A stretch of 64,000 nt of DNA from Deminuibacter soli (GCF_003412455.1 NZ_QTJU01000001.1:310001-374000); one strand, 5' to 3'; positions 18,099 through 27,430 are shown, counted from the first letter of the stretch. The notes: generated by a model from the letters alone, not told the origin. Numbers and translations are program-made.

Positions 18099-18277
18099 AT
18101 TTCTCGCGGAAATCGCGAAAATCACGGAAATATTTTAGCGAAGATCTTCGCGAAATGTAATACGCAAATGCAGCGCGGGCGCTGCTGGCTCGCTATAGTT
18201 TGGAGGACACCGGCATCGGCATAATTTAAATTGCGCATTCGCTTCGATCATCTCGACTGTCGATTCTCGATTCTCGA
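18099..18277 (+). repeat. Dispersed composite repeat, copy A
   Basis: The 179-base copy aligns along its length with copy B at 20502. It has ATTTCTCGCG at the left, a GGACACCGGCAT arm of the palindrome (18204-18215; the left arm has decayed) and CTCGACTGTCGATTCTCGA (18252-18270) at the right. Confidence 0.75.
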
Positions 18278-18316
18278 CATTGGTACCCACACCGACTGAC
18301 GATTCACGTTCACGGC

Positions 18317-18979
18317 TCACGCCTTCCTGCCGCTCACAAACGGGTTTCCTTTTACAATAAAGCGGTAGGGCAGCAACGCGTCTTCTGCTGCATAATCCAC
18401 ACCTATGCGCGGGGTAGCGGCGATAGCAGAGGCAGGGTAGCGTTTTTTATCATCGGCAATCCAGATCTTATTTTCCAATAAACTGAAACCCGTGTATTGT
18501 GTGGTAATGCCCAGGGCTTTAGATACATTGCCCGGGCCTTTGGTGAGGGTATTATCGGCCTTGTGTTTGTGCGTGCGCAGCAACATTTGTTCAATACCTA
18601 TCAACGGCTCGGCCCCGCGGATGAGGACGGCATGCGGCGTTCCGGCTGCATTGGTAACCACATTAAACAGGTGGTGAATACCGTAAATCAAATACACATA
18701 TGCAGTGCCGCCTTCACCAAACATCACTTCTGTGCGTGCCGTGCGGCGGTTGTTGTAGGCATGGGAAGCTTTGTCAACCACACCGTTGTAGGCTTCGGTT
18801 TCTACAATACGGGCGGCTGTGGTAATACCGTCAAAATGCGTTACCAGTATCTTGCCCAGCAGCTGTTTCGCCAGTTTTACCACATCCTTCTGCCGGTAAA
18901 ATGAGGTGGTTAATTTTTGCCATTCCGCAAAATTGCCGGAACCTTGCAGAATATCGTCAGCTTGTTGTGTCAAAATCAA
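18317..18979 (-). CDS. DNA-3-methyladenine glycosylase (AAG/MPG type)
   Basis: The enzyme removes alkylated purines such as 3-methyladenine and hypoxanthine from DNA, starting base-excision repair. The 220-residue product has the family landmarks: LAKQLLGKILVTHFDG, then RIVETEAYNGVVDKASHAYNN (catalytic Glu in the VETEAY motif), GTAYVYLIYGIHHLFNVVT and AVLIRGAEP. The start is a TTG at 18979; there is no in-frame ATG ahead of the domain. It converges with the porP-like gene and diverges from the EI24 gene, whose GTG start is 28 bases away. Confidence 0.93.
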   Translation of the reverse strand: MILTQQADDILQGSGNFAEWQKLTTSFYRQKDVVKLAKQLLGKILVTHFDGITTAARIVETEAYNGVVDKASHAYNNRRTARTEVMFGEGGTAYVYLIYGIHHLFNVVTNAAGTPHAVLIRGAEPLIGIEQMLLRTHKHKADNTLTKGPGNVSKALGITTQYTGFSLLENKIWIADDKKRYPASAIAATPRIGVDYAAEDALLPYRFIVKGNPFVSGRKA

Positions 18980-19007
18980 TACATTTATCTGCTAAAATAC
19001 TTCCCTG

Positions 19008-19778
19008 GTGTTAAAAGAAATCGTCTTAGCTATCCAGTCCTATATCCAGGCCCATCATTTTATCCAGAAGCACAAGCTATGGAAATGGATTATTATACCC
19101 GGCATTATTTATACCATACTGTTTGTGGTGAGCATGTATTTTTTTGGCAAAACTGCCACGCTTTTTATTGAATGGCTGAGTTTTGAAACCGGGTTAAAAA
19201 CCTGGGTAGACCATATGCAGAGCGGTTTGCTGGGTTTCCTGTTTACCCTGGCCGGGCTCATTTTCTGGCTGATACAGATGATGCTGTATTTCTCGCTGTT
19301 TAAATATATCTGTTTAATTATCGGTTCACCGGTATTCGCCTACCTCAGTCAGCGTACAGAAGCCACACTGGAAGGCAAAACAGATTTTCCTTTCAGCTTT
19401 AAGCTGTTTGCCAAAGACATTACCCGCGCCATCAAAATAGTGCTGCGCAATGCCCTGTGGCAAACGGTGTATGCCCTCTGCTTCCTGCTATTGTCTGTTA
19501 TCCCTGTTGCGGGCTGGGCCACGCCGATTATGGCAGTTACCAACGAATGCAATTACTTCGGCTTTTCCATGCTTGATTACAGCTGCGAGCGCAGGAACAT
19601 GAGTATACAGGAGAGCATCGTTTTTATCAACAGGCATAAAGGACTGGCTATTGGCAACGGGCTGATGTTTTACCTTATGCACCTGGTACCTTTTCTGGCA
19701 CCTGCCTATGCCATTATCGCTGCTACCATGAGCATGGTACAGGCCAAAGAAAATCCTTCACTCATCGATAATCATTAG
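19008..19778 (+). CDS. EI24 domain membrane protein
   Basis: The 256-residue product is an inner-membrane protein with about five or six helices. It resembles the EI24/CysZ fold: a long N-terminal amphipathic helix (LAIQSYIQAHHFIQKHKLW), a first helix pair around 28-85, the SPVFAYLSQRTE loop (about 105-118), and C-terminal helices. CysZ proteins are linked to sulfate uptake, but the function of Bacteroidota EI24 proteins is not known. The start is a GTG at 19008. The stop lies one base before the ATG of the RsmI-like gene, so the two are surely cotranscribed. Confidence 0.85.
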   Translation: MLKEIVLAIQSYIQAHHFIQKHKLWKWIIIPGIIYTILFVVSMYFFGKTATLFIEWLSFETGLKTWVDHMQSGLLGFLFTLAGLIFWLIQMMLYFSLFKYICLIIGSPVFAYLSQRTEATLEGKTDFPFSFKLFAKDITRAIKIVLRNALWQTVYALCFLLLSVIPVAGWATPIMAVTNECNYFGFSMLDYSCERRNMSIQESIVFINRHKGLAIGNGLMFYLMHLVPFLAPAYAIIAATMSMVQAKENPSLIDNH

Positions 19779-19779
19779 T

Positions 19780-20487
19780 ATGAAAACAGGCACTGTGCAT
19801 TTGATACCCACTGTACTGCACGAGGAAGAACAAGCCCTCCAGGCTATTCCGCCCTACATTACGGAGGCGATCAAAAAATGTGATGTATTTTTTGTGGAGC
19901 AGGAAAAAACAGCCCGCCGTTTTTTTAAGAAGTTATGGCGTGAAATGGTGATTGACGATTACCAGTGGTTTACCATACACAAAGCAGAAGAACAGGTAAA
20001 AAACGCCTTTACCGAACAGCTGAAACAAGGCAAAAATATCGGCATTGTAAGTGAGGCCGGCTGCCCCGGCATTGCCGATCCCGGGCAACTGCTGATAGAG
20101 GCTGCACAACGCATGGGCGCTACCGTGGTGCCCTATGTTGGCCCCAGTTCTATTTTGCTGGCGCTGATGGCCAGTGGAATGAACGGGCAAAACTTTTACT
20201 TCAACGGCTACCTGCCCATTGATGCGCATGAGAAGAAAACCGCCATCCGTGAAATGGAAGCCCATTCGGCCAAGACAGGCTGTACGCATATTTTTATAGA
20301 AACCCCTTACCGCAATAACCAGCTTATCCGCGACCTGCTGCAAACAGCCAAACCCACCACACGTTTCTGTATTGCAGTAGACATTACTGCATCAACCGAA
20401 AGCATTCTCACCAAAACCGTTCAGCAATGGCAACAAAAAACGCCTGACATTCACAAACGCCCGGCGATATTCCTCCTGCAGGCGTAG
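19780..20487 (+). CDS. RsmI-like SAM-dependent methyltransferase
   Basis: The product belongs to the tetrapyrrole-methylase fold and most resembles RsmI, which 2'-O-methylates C1402 of 16S rRNA. The 235-residue protein has IVSEAGCPGIADPG (about 88-101, the cofactor-binding loop), VVPYVGPSSILLALMASG and FNGYLPID, and ends in a short C-terminal domain. It is shorter than E. coli RsmI (286 residues), and this Bacteroidota form starts with MKTGTVHLIPTVL instead of the RsmI GxLYxVATPIGN opening. The substrate may differ. It is translationally close-coupled to the EI24 gene. Confidence 0.85.
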   Translation: MKTGTVHLIPTVLHEEEQALQAIPPYITEAIKKCDVFFVEQEKTARRFFKKLWREMVIDDYQWFTIHKAEEQVKNAFTEQLKQGKNIGIVSEAGCPGIADPGQLLIEAAQRMGATVVPYVGPSSILLALMASGMNGQNFYFNGYLPIDAHEKKTAIREMEAHSAKTGCTHIFIETPYRNNQLIRDLLQTAKPTTRFCIAVDITASTESILTKTVQQWQQKTPDIHKRPAIFLLQA

Positions 20488-20501
20488 GTGCAGTGACATC
20501 T

Positions 20502-20669
20502 ATTTCTCGCGAAAATCGCAGAATACGCTGAATTTATGGAGGAGATCGCAGTGGGTTTAATATGCAGATGCAGTGTGTGGTATGCCGGTGAGGACACCGG
20601 CATAGGCATAGATTCGCTACGATCAAATACACGCTACAATAGTCTCGACTGTCGATTCTCGATTCCCGA
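20502..20669 (+). repeat. Dispersed composite repeat, copy B
   Basis: This is the best-preserved copy. ATTTCTCGCG is at the left, the intact palindrome with 9-base arms ATGCCGGTG/CACCGGCAT and loop AGGA is at 20582-20603, and CTCGACTGTCGATTCTCGA is at 20644-20662. It lies between convergent genes. Confidence 0.8.
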
Positions 20670-20675
20670 TGAAGC

Positions 20676-21071
20676 TCATCTCGGCTTAATCACCGATTCA
20701 CCAGACGCGCTGCGTATCTGTATCACACTGTCAACAATGGTTTTCTGCATGCCGCGCCAGGGAAGGGCTCCAAAGTATTCCTTGTAATGCACTTCTATTT
20801 CGCGGCCTGCATTTTCACTTAAAATACGCGCCACCTTTTCATCTGTTACGCTGAATTCAAATTCATTGCTCTGCACATTGGCCTTAAAACCGCTCTGGAT
20901 AATTTTTCCTTCATAGGTTTTAAACACATAGCCTTTGCGCATAAAGTAATTGAGCGTGCCGGCCTTGGTGCCATCGCCAAAAACCCAGGTAAAACGGAAA
21001 TAACAAAATACGATAAGTACTACTACCAGCACTGCCAGTACTTTCCAGAATATTTTTTTTCCTTTTGTCAT
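20676..21071 (-). CDS. Small single-pass membrane protein, conserved hypothetical
   Basis: The 131-residue product starts at MTKGKKIFWKVL. One membrane helix (about 9-26) follows three lysines, so the rest (about 105 residues) should lie in the periplasm. The soluble part holds GDGTKAGTLNYFMRKGYVFK and a repeated beta pattern; I do not recognise a named domain, although close relatives are widespread in Bacteroidota. The frame upstream to 21149 lacks similarity to such an opening. It lies downstream of the M28 peptidase gene on the same strand with an 87-base gap on its other side. Confidence 0.75.
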   Translation of the reverse strand: MTKGKKIFWKVLAVLVVVLIVFCYFRFTWVFGDGTKAGTLNYFMRKGYVFKTYEGKIIQSGFKANVQSNEFEFSVTDEKVARILSENAGREIEVHYKEYFGALPWRGMQKTIVDSVIQIRSASGESVIKPR

Positions 21072-21158
21072 AACAGGATGCGGTTTTGCAGTTGTATAAA
21101 TAAAAACGCACAGCCGGTTATTGGTTACGGCTGTGCGCTGTATGTACAAACGGGAGAA

Positions 21159-22535
21159 CTATAAGCCGTATTGATCAACAAGATATAACAAAGCGGCCAT
21201 GTTTACAGCACCCAGTTTCAATTCGCGGATATTTACGTTTTCCAGTACATCGTTCGCCGCATGATGCACGTCGAAATAACGCTGGCTATCGGGGCGCAGT
21301 TCACTTACTGCCGTACCCAGCACTGCATGCAGCGGGTCTACGTCTGCACCGCCGCCGCCTGCTGTAAAGCCTTCCACACCATAGGGTGCAAACAGGGGTT
21401 TATAGCTGTTGAATTTATCCAGGCTGGCAGGCGCACCCAGCGTAAAGCCGCGCGGGGCAAAACCGCCTGCATCGCTTTCCAGTGCAAACAGGTGCTGCTC
21501 ACCGGCTGCCTTGGCTGCTTCTGCATATTTTTTACCGCCACGGGTACCGTTTTCTTCATTGGCAAACAGTACAAAATGAATAGTGTGTTTGGGGCGGTAG
21601 CCGGTTTCTTTAAATGCCTTTAAAATAGCGATGGTCTGTACCACACCTGCACCATCGTCTGTAGCGCCTTCGTTTACATCCCAGCTGTCGAGGTGGCCGC
21701 CAACGGTAATGATCTGCTCAGGATGTTCGGTGCCTTTCAATTCGCCGATTACATTATGCCCGATGGTATCGGGCAGCATTTTGCCGTATGTATACAATTC
21801 ACCGGTAAGGGTTTTACCCTGGTCGAGCAGTGAATCAAGTTTTTCCATGTCACGCAGGCCTACTGCAGCTGCGGGAATCTGGGGAATACTGTCGAGGTAA
21901 CGCAGTGAGCCGGTGTGCGGGTTATTGTCAACCGAATGCGACATAGAACGTACCCAAACCGCAACAGCACCATATTTGGCGGCGCGGCTGGCACCGATGG
22001 CACGGTAGATGACATTTTTGCCATAGGCTTCGAAAGTCTGTACAAAGGTTTCTTCAAAAGGCACATCGTACAATACAATTTTGCCTTTCACTTCATTTTT
22101 GCGTGCATCCAGCTCGTCGAACGAGTGTACGCGAATGAGTTCGGCTTTTACGCCTTTGGCGCCGGTGCCTACGGAGTTACCCAATGCCAGTACATTTACA
22201 GGTGCTGATACCTGTTTGCCACCCGCTGTATAGATAAAGCTTGCCTTGTCTTTTCCGCCGCGCACCCAATGCGGCACCATGCATTCCTGCAGTATCACCT
22301 TATCGGCACCTGCAGCTTTCAGGGCATCGGCGCCCCATAATTCGGCTTTTACCATACCGGGCGAGCCGGCGAGGCGGCCGCCTACTTTTTTGGTGAGGTT
22401 GTATAAATTCTGGTAGGTGCTGCGTTCAGTTAATGCGCTGTTGGCTATTTTCCTGATAAACACAGAATCATCATTACCCGGTGTACGGGCCATTACCGCT
22501 GCAGGGAAGCAGAGGAGCAGTACTAGTTTTTTCAT
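21159..22535 (-). CDS. Secreted M28 family aminopeptidase
   Basis: This is a di-zinc exopeptidase outside the cytoplasm. The 458-residue product has a signal peptide (about 1-16, cut after VMA), then a protease-associated domain insertion (about 120-250) and the M28 catalytic domain. Zinc ligands are visible in order: VGGHLDSWD, GATDDGAG (bridging Asp), NEENGTRGG (catalytic Glu-Glu-like pair), LESDAGGF and VHHAAND near the end. It resembles carboxypeptidase Q-type enzymes. The gene has its own upstream gap toward the divergent bshA. Confidence 0.92.
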   Translation of the reverse strand: MKKLVLLLCFPAAVMARTPGNDDSVFIRKIANSALTERSTYQNLYNLTKKVGGRLAGSPGMVKAELWGADALKAAGADKVILQECMVPHWVRGGKDKASFIYTAGGKQVSAPVNVLALGNSVGTGAKGVKAELIRVHSFDELDARKNEVKGKIVLYDVPFEETFVQTFEAYGKNVIYRAIGASRAAKYGAVAVWVRSMSHSVDNNPHTGSLRYLDSIPQIPAAAVGLRDMEKLDSLLDQGKTLTGELYTYGKMLPDTIGHNVIGELKGTEHPEQIITVGGHLDSWDVNEGATDDGAGVVQTIAILKAFKETGYRPKHTIHFVLFANEENGTRGGKKYAEAAKAAGEQHLFALESDAGGFAPRGFTLGAPASLDKFNSYKPLFAPYGVEGFTAGGGGADVDPLHAVLGTAVSELRPDSQRYFDVHHAANDVLENVNIRELKLGAVNMAALLYLVDQYGL

Positions 22536-22594
22536 TGTTTTGCTTGCCTTTTAAAGGCGGAAGTTACTTGATTCGGGGCAGCCAATCATGAAAA

Positions 22595-22624
22595 TTGCGT
22601 TCTCGTAAAATGGTTGTTATTTTG
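22595..22624 (+). promoter_or_regulatory. Probable bshA promoter
   Basis: TTG (22595-22597), a 20-base spacer, then TATTTTG (22618-22624) resemble the Bacteroidota promoter, with the -7 box one base short of TAnnTTTG. The ATG is 20 bases downstream. Confidence 0.4.
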
Positions 22625-22644
22625 TACCCAATAAACCATTATGC

Positions 22645-23784
22645 ATGCGAATAGGAATAGTTTGTTACCCAACATTCGGGGGTAGCGGCGTGTTGGCAAC
22701 AGAATTAGGAAAAGCTTTGGCTGATAAAGGACATTCGGTTCATTTTATTACTTACCAGCAACCGGTGCGTTTAAATATCTTCAGTGCAAATATTTACTAT
22801 CACGAGGTACGGGTGCGCACTTACCCGCTTTTTGATTATCCCCCTTACGAAGTAGCACTGGCCAGCACCATGGTTGATGTGATCCGCAACCACGATCTTG
22901 ACCTGCTGCATGTACACTATGCCATTCCGCATGCAAGCGCTGCCTATATGGCCAAGCAGATTGTAAAACAGCAGGGACGCACCATCCCCGTAATTACCAC
23001 CCTGCACGGTACAGATATTACGCTGGTGGGGAAAGACAAAACCTATGAACCCGTGGTCACGTTCTCTATCAATGAAAGCGATGCCATTACCGCGGTGTCG
23101 AATAACCTGCGGGAAGAAACCTTTCACTCATTCCCCATTACCAAGGAAATTGAGGTGATCTACAACTTTGTAGATGTAGCCCGCTTTAATAAAAAGCCCA
23201 TCGATGCGTTCCGCAAGGTGATTGCGCCCAATGATGAAAAAATACTGGTGCATGCCTCCAATTTCAGGAAGGTAAAACGCGTGACTGATGTGATACGCAT
23301 ATTTGCCGAGGTGCGTAAACACCAGGCTGCCAAACTATTGATGGTAGGCGACGGACCAGACCGTCCTATTGCCGAAGAACTGGGCCGCGATCTGGGTGTG
23401 GATGCCGATATCCGCTACCTGGGCAAACAGGAGCAGATGGAAGAAATACTGGCTATCTCTGACCTGTTTATCCTGCCTTCAGATTATGAAAGCTTTGGTT
23501 TGGCAGCGCTTGAAGCCATGGCGGCCAAAGTGCCTGTGATCAGCAGCAATGCAGGCGGCTTGCCCGAGATCAATCTCCAGGGCGAAACCGGTTTCCTGGC
23601 ACCTGTAGGCGACATTGCCCAAATGAGCGCCGATGCCATTACCCTGCTGGCCGATGACGCCAAACTGCAGCAGTTTAAAGACCAGGCCTATGCCCAGGCC
23701 TGCCGTTACGATATACAAAACATTGTACCCATTTACGAACAGCTGTACAGCCGTTTCTGCAGGATGGAGTGCGGGGGGAAATAG
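22645..23784 (+). CDS. bshA: N-acetyl-alpha-D-glucosaminyl L-malate synthase
   Basis: BshA is the first enzyme of bacillithiol synthesis: it transfers GlcNAc from UDP-GlcNAc to L-malate. The 379-residue product is a GT-B, family 4 glycosyltransferase. It opens with MRIGIVCYPTFGGSGVLA, the BshA hallmark, keeps HVHYAIPHA, TTLHGTDITLVG, and the C-terminal nucleotide-sugar site LPSDYESFGLAALEAMA (Glu residues of the E-x7-E motif). The length matches. bshB and bshC are not in the window. Bacillithiol is known to occur in many Bacteroidota. Confidence 0.93.
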   Translation: MRIGIVCYPTFGGSGVLATELGKALADKGHSVHFITYQQPVRLNIFSANIYYHEVRVRTYPLFDYPPYEVALASTMVDVIRNHDLDLLHVHYAIPHASAAYMAKQIVKQQGRTIPVITTLHGTDITLVGKDKTYEPVVTFSINESDAITAVSNNLREETFHSFPITKEIEVIYNFVDVARFNKKPIDAFRKVIAPNDEKILVHASNFRKVKRVTDVIRIFAEVRKHQAAKLLMVGDGPDRPIAEELGRDLGVDADIRYLGKQEQMEEILAISDLFILPSDYESFGLAALEAMAAKVPVISSNAGGLPEINLQGETGFLAPVGDIAQMSADAITLLADDAKLQQFKDQAYAQACRYDIQNIVPIYEQLYSRFCRMECGGK

Positions 23785-23904
23785 TGGGAGTATTTAAAAG
23801 TTTAAGAAGTTCAAAGGTTCAAGAGTTCAATGGCCTAATGGTTATAAAGGTCGCGACGCAACGCGCCTGTTAAATTGAACTAGTAAACATTTAAACTTTT
23901 AAAC

Positions 23905-23945
23905 AAAAAGAAAGGCGGCCCTGTAGTAGGGCGGCCTTTCTTTTT
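23905..23945. terminator. Bidirectional terminator between bshA and the EnvC-like gene
   Basis: The arms AAAGGCGGCCC and GGGCGGCCTTT pair with one mismatch and are flanked by A-rich and T-rich runs, so the hairpin can stop transcription from both convergent genes. The left run is AAAAAG and the right one CTTTTT. Confidence 0.9.
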
Positions 23946-25380
23946 ATCGATGCTTAAGCCAGCTTACGGGGTTCAGGAAGCTGCCTTTTTCGTTGGTGAT
24001 CATAAAGCCTACCATACCATCGCCATCGTCGCTGGCGCCGGCTTTGCCGATAACGGTACCGGCTTTTACTTTCTGGCCTGAGTTTACATTTACTGAACCC
24101 AGGTGGCTGTAGGTGGTAAAGTATTTACCATGCATAACCAGCACGGCCTGTTCTCCGCCGCCCAGGTCAAATACTGAAGACACTTCCCCATCGGCCACTG
24201 ATTTTACTGTAGCGCCTACGGGTAAAGAAATTTCAATACCCTCGCTGTTGCCTTTGAGTTTTGAATTGGGTACTTCGTATTGGCCATAAGGTATAGACAC
24301 ATAACCTGCATCTACCGGCCAGGGCAGGCGACCGCGGTTACTTTCGAAATTCAGTGATTGTGTTAAGCCTTCGGTGGTAGATTCAAAAGGGCTGTACGTA
24401 CGGTCGCTGTGTTTTACCCCATTTACGTCAGCAACATTGGCATTACTGGGTGCGCTGCTGGCGGGTGTGGAGGCTGCAGACTGCGGCGGCGGTGCAGCAG
24501 GTTTGGCGGCAGCAGTATTGTTTTGTGCGGCGGCGGCTTTGGCAGCTGCTGCTTCCTGGCGCTGCTGATCGGCCAGGCGTTGTTTGCGGGCAGCTTCTTC
24601 TTTAGCCAATCTGTCGCGTTCGGCTTTTTCGCGTTCAGCAGCCTTGCGGCGTGCCTCGGCAGCTTCACGGCGGATAATGGTTACAATGTTATCACTGATC
24701 TTCTTCTGCATGCGCTGCTTGTTCTTAATTTCAGAAGCCACATCAGATTCACGGTCTTTCAGATCCTGCACCACTTTATCCTTTTCCTTTTTATCATCTT
24801 CCAGCACGGTAAGCTGTTTGCCCTGCTCTTTCAATGCAGAGTTTTTCTCTACCTTGGAACTGCTCAGGTAAGTAGATTTCTGCTGCAGCACCTGTTGTGT
24901 TTTAACAATATTCTCCACCTGTGTTTCGCGGTACTGGCGATAACTTTTCAGGTAGTTCATGCGTTTGAGCGCATCATTAAAACTGGTGGCAGAAAATATA
25001 AAGTTGAGGTAATCGTAATTGCTCCTGTTTTTATACGCAAAAACCAGGCTCTGCGCATAATTCTGTTTCAGCGTATCCAGCTCCCGCTTCATGCGGTTCA
25101 TCTCCAGCGTGGTAAGGTAAATATTGTCATCAATCAAACGCAGGTCTTTGCTCAGTGTGCTCACCAGTTCTTCACGCGCGCGTATTTTGCGCTGTACCAC
25201 AGCCAGCTGGCTCAGTGACTGCTTTTTGTTTTTCTTGATTTCGTCGAAAGTGCTGTTCAGGTCTGCAATTTCTTTCTGCAGCTCCTGCTGTCTTTTCTGT
25301 AGTTCTTCTTTTGTTTGCTGGGCACCTGCTGCCAGCACACACATAAGCATCCCCAATGAAATAAACAGCTTCTTCGTCAT
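23944..25380 (-). CDS. EnvC-like murein hydrolase activator (M23 fold)
   Basis: The family sits in the periplasm and, in E. coli EnvC, activates amidases at the division septum. The 478-residue product has a signal peptide (about 1-20, ending GAQ), long coiled coils (about 20-270), a K/A/R-rich and then Pro/Ala-rich linker (about 265-345), and a C-terminal LytM domain. The first zinc motif HxGxD reads EGIEISLP here, so metal binding is doubtful and a regulatory role is more likely than peptidase activity. It is the last gene of a dut-DUF4292-envC-like unit. Confidence 0.88.
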   Translation of the reverse strand: MTKKLFISLGMLMCVLAAGAQQTKEELQKRQQELQKEIADLNSTFDEIKKNKKQSLSQLAVVQRKIRAREELVSTLSKDLRLIDDNIYLTTLEMNRMKRELDTLKQNYAQSLVFAYKNRSNYDYLNFIFSATSFNDALKRMNYLKSYRQYRETQVENIVKTQQVLQQKSTYLSSSKVEKNSALKEQGKQLTVLEDDKKEKDKVVQDLKDRESDVASEIKNKQRMQKKISDNIVTIIRREAAEARRKAAEREKAERDRLAKEEAARKQRLADQQRQEAAAAKAAAAQNNTAAAKPAAPPPQSAASTPASSAPSNANVADVNGVKHSDRTYSPFESTTEGLTQSLNFESNRGRLPWPVDAGYVSIPYGQYEVPNSKLKGNSEGIEISLPVGATVKSVADGEVSSVFDLGGGEQAVLVMHGKYFTTYSHLGSVNVNSGQKVKAGTVIGKAGASDDGDGMVGFMITNEKGSFLNPVSWLKHR

Positions 25381-25458
25381 GTAATGGTTCTTTTTCTGGT
25401 TCTGGATTTCAAGAATAGGTTGAATGATGACAATTAAACGCGCCTGCAGGTTCAAAAA

Positions 25459-26274
25459 TTACTTCCTTTTAAAGTTTTTTGGAATATTAAAAGGAAAAGT
25501 TACCGGCTGGTTAAATATATACTTTTTAAAATCAAGTTTTACGTCGAGCCTCGATTGTTCGGCCACAGCTATTTGCCTGTAGGCAGAAAAGTTAACATCA
25601 CCATTGGGCTGGTATTGACTGAAAGTGATATCGCAGGTGCGGTTGCGCACAGAATCCACATCGTCGAGTTTGCTATGCATTACCAGGTTGGTGTTTTTAT
25701 CGAGCGTGAGCAGGTGCTTGAATATTTTACCCACGATGAGCACCTGCAAACCGGCATCGGCATTTTTATAGGAAACGATATTGCCGTCTGCAAAAATTGT
25801 ATTGCCCACAATCAGGTCCTGCAGCGTGTAAAAATCAAACGGGATCTGTGTCAGATCTTTCAGGTAGGAAATGCTGCGGTACACCACGGTTTTGTTAAGC
25901 TTGTTCATCAGCTTCACGCTGTCGCGCGTAACCAGCAGGCGGTAGCCTTCAATACCGAACGGACCGGTAAGCTGTATCCAGATAGCGCTGTCTTTCTGCA
26001 TCTGGATATTGGCATTGGCGCCATCGCCACCGTTTTTATCTTCATAGTCTACTTTTACCTTGGCAGAAAAAGTAGTGAAATCAATACGTTTGGTTTTCAG
26101 GTTGTGCACGATGTCTTTTACAATGGTAAGCGAATCAACCTCGTCTTTTTTCACCATTACTTTCTGCACCGTGTCTTTCTTCGAAATCGCGTTCTCTATC
26201 CTTTGCACTTTTTTGGCCGGACGGCAGCTTGCCCAAAGCAGCACTGCCATGCAGCCATATAATATATATCTCAT
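25459..26274 (-). CDS. DUF4292 lipoprotein
   Basis: The 271-residue product has a lipoprotein signal (MRYILYGCMAVLLWASC, lipobox WASC), then a Bacteroidota-specific domain of unknown function. Landmarks are FSAKVKVDYEDKNGG and SAIWIQLTGPFGIEGYRLLV, a pattern of long amphipathic strands like that of lipoprotein carriers such as LolB/LolA; the link to lipoprotein transport is my inference. It lies between dut (10-base gap) and the EnvC-like gene (78-base gap) on the same strand, a layout common in this phylum. Confidence 0.82.
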   Translation of the reverse strand: MRYILYGCMAVLLWASCRPAKKVQRIENAISKKDTVQKVMVKKDEVDSLTIVKDIVHNLKTKRIDFTTFSAKVKVDYEDKNGGDGANANIQMQKDSAIWIQLTGPFGIEGYRLLVTRDSVKLMNKLNKTVVYRSISYLKDLTQIPFDFYTLQDLIVGNTIFADGNIVSYKNADAGLQVLIVGKIFKHLLTLDKNTNLVMHSKLDDVDSVRNRTCDITFSQYQPNGDVNFSAYRQIAVAEQSRLDVKLDFKKYIFNQPVTFPFNIPKNFKRK

Positions 26275-26284
26275 CTGCTAATTT

Positions 26285-26728
26285 TTATTGTTTCCCGGTG
26301 TGGCCAAAACCACCGGCTCCTCTTTGCGTTTCGTTTATAACAGCTACTTCGGCCCACTGCACCTGTTCTACTTTCTGAATCACCACCTGCGCAATACGGT
26401 CGCCCGGGTTTATCACCTGTACTTCATTGCTCAGGTTAATCAGTATCACCTTTATTTCTCCCCGGTAATCCGCATCAATTGTGCCAGGGGTATTGAGGCA
26501 GGTTATACCCTGTTTAATAGCCAATCCGCTGCGCGGGCGAACCTGGGCTTCAAGCCCTTCGGGTAATTCCATGTACAAACCGGTGGGCACCAGGGTGCGT
26601 TCCAGCGGCTGCAGCTGTATGGGTGTTTCCAGAAAAGCACGGATATCCATGCCCGATGAACCCGTTGTGGCATACGCCGGCAAGGGGTTATTGCTTTGAT
26701 TGATGATGTTGACAGTTATGGTATTCAC
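26285..26728 (-). CDS. dut: dUTP diphosphatase
   Basis: Dut hydrolyses dUTP to dUMP, which keeps uracil out of DNA and supplies thymidylate synthesis. The 147-residue product carries the five trimeric dUTPase motifs: [16 protein letters not shown], the [10 protein letters not shown] motif with the catalytic Asp, GDRIAQVV, and the C-terminal [10 protein letters not shown] lid. The length is standard. A promoter -7 box (26734-26741) stands five bases before the ATG, so the transcript is nearly leaderless. It heads the DUF4292-EnvC unit. Confidence 0.96.
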   Translation of the reverse strand: MNTITVNIINQSNNPLPAYATTGSSGMDIRAFLETPIQLQPLERTLVPTGLYMELPEGLEAQVRPRSGLAIKQGITCLNTPGTIDADYRGEIKVILINLSNEVQVINPGDRIAQVVIQKVEQVQWAEVAVINETQRGAGGFGHTGKQ

Positions 26729-26733
26729 GGCGG

Positions 26734-26741
26734 CAAAAATA
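26734..26741 (-). promoter_or_regulatory. Promoter -7 box just before dut
   Basis: On the minus strand TATTTTTG fits TAnnTTTG exactly and ends five bases before the dut ATG. No convincing -33 box was seen. Confidence 0.5.
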
Positions 26742-26761
26742 GTTGAAAGTTTTACTGGCAG

Positions 26762-26845
26762 GTTTGAAAGTTCCCGTTTAAAGTTTCAAGTTTAACGTTA
26801 TAATACACGAAAGAACTTTAAACATTAAACCCTTAAACATTAAAC
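26762..26845. repeat. TTTAAAC/ATTAAAC-rich tandem repeats
   Basis: The gap between ispF and dut is built of related AT-rich units such as CTTTAAACATTAAAC repeated as CCTTAAACATTAAAC. Similar TTTAAA/TTCAAAG sequence lies at 23800-23905. The array runs into the ispF stop codon. Confidence 0.55.
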
Positions 26846-27319
26846 AGTTTGAATCAGGGCGACAGCGTAGGCAACCACGCCTTCTTCACGGCCTACAAAA
26901 CCAAGCTTCTCGGTAGTGGTAGCTTTAATGGAAACATCGTCGATGGTGATGTTCAGTATAGCAGCGATGGTTTGCTGCATCTGCTGCACATAAGGTTTTA
27001 TTTTGGGTGCTTCGAGGCACAGGGTAGCGTCTACATTGCCTACGCGGTAACCTTTGGCGGAGATGAGTTCTGCCGTGCGTTTCAGCAGTATTTTGCTGTC
27101 AATGCCTTTAAACTCGGCCGAAGTATCAGGAAAATGTTTGCCAATATCGCCCAGGGCGGCAGCGCCCAGCAGTGCATCGCAAATGGCATGCAGCAGCACA
27201 TCGGCATCACTGTGCCCCAATGCACCCTTGGTATGCGGTATCAGCACACCACCCAGCCATAAATCGCGGCCTGTTACCAGCTGGTGAAAATCTACCCCCT
27301 GACCTATTCTTATATTCAT
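26840..27319 (-). CDS. ispF: 2-C-methyl-D-erythritol 2,4-cyclodiphosphate synthase
   Basis: IspF forms the cyclic diphosphate intermediate of the non-mevalonate isoprenoid pathway and releases CMP. The 159-residue product starts at [14 protein letters not shown]. Metal ligands Asp and His are in GVDFHQL, and the third histidine is in [22 protein letters not shown] and the C-terminal [16 protein letters not shown] are also conserved. The length is typical. A TACCTTCG box (27338-27345) may be its promoter. The frame extends upstream to 27406, but without matching sequence. Confidence 0.96.
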   Translation of the reverse strand: MNIRIGQGVDFHQLVTGRDLWLGGVLIPHTKGALGHSDADVLLHAICDALLGAAALGDIGKHFPDTSAEFKGIDSKILLKRTAELISAKGYRVGNVDATLCLEAPKIKPYVQQMQQTIAAILNITIDDVSIKATTTEKLGFVGREEGVVAYAVALIQTV

Positions 27320-27430
27320 TAACAACAGTTTTGGCCGCGAAGGTAATGAGAAGCGTGTTAAAAGCAGGCAGGCCGTATTTGCCACGGGGGTAAATACGGC
27401 CTGCACCGGTTATATTGAAAGGAGATGAGA

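Larger units (their letters stand above)
18014..18316. other. Repeat-filled convergent gap
   Basis: The gap between the porP-like gene and the convergent glycosylase gene contains, in order, tandem TTAGC(A/G)G heptamers (18027-18052), copy A of the composite repeat (18099-18277) and a GACTGACGATTCACG module (18294-18308). No gene or clear terminator was seen. Confidence 0.6.

Noticed and set aside
24409-25218. 269-residue plus-strand open frame
   Set aside because: It is antisense to the coiled-coil part of the EnvC-like gene; its hydrophobic, Phe-rich composition is what the reverse of Lys/Glu/Gln codons gives.
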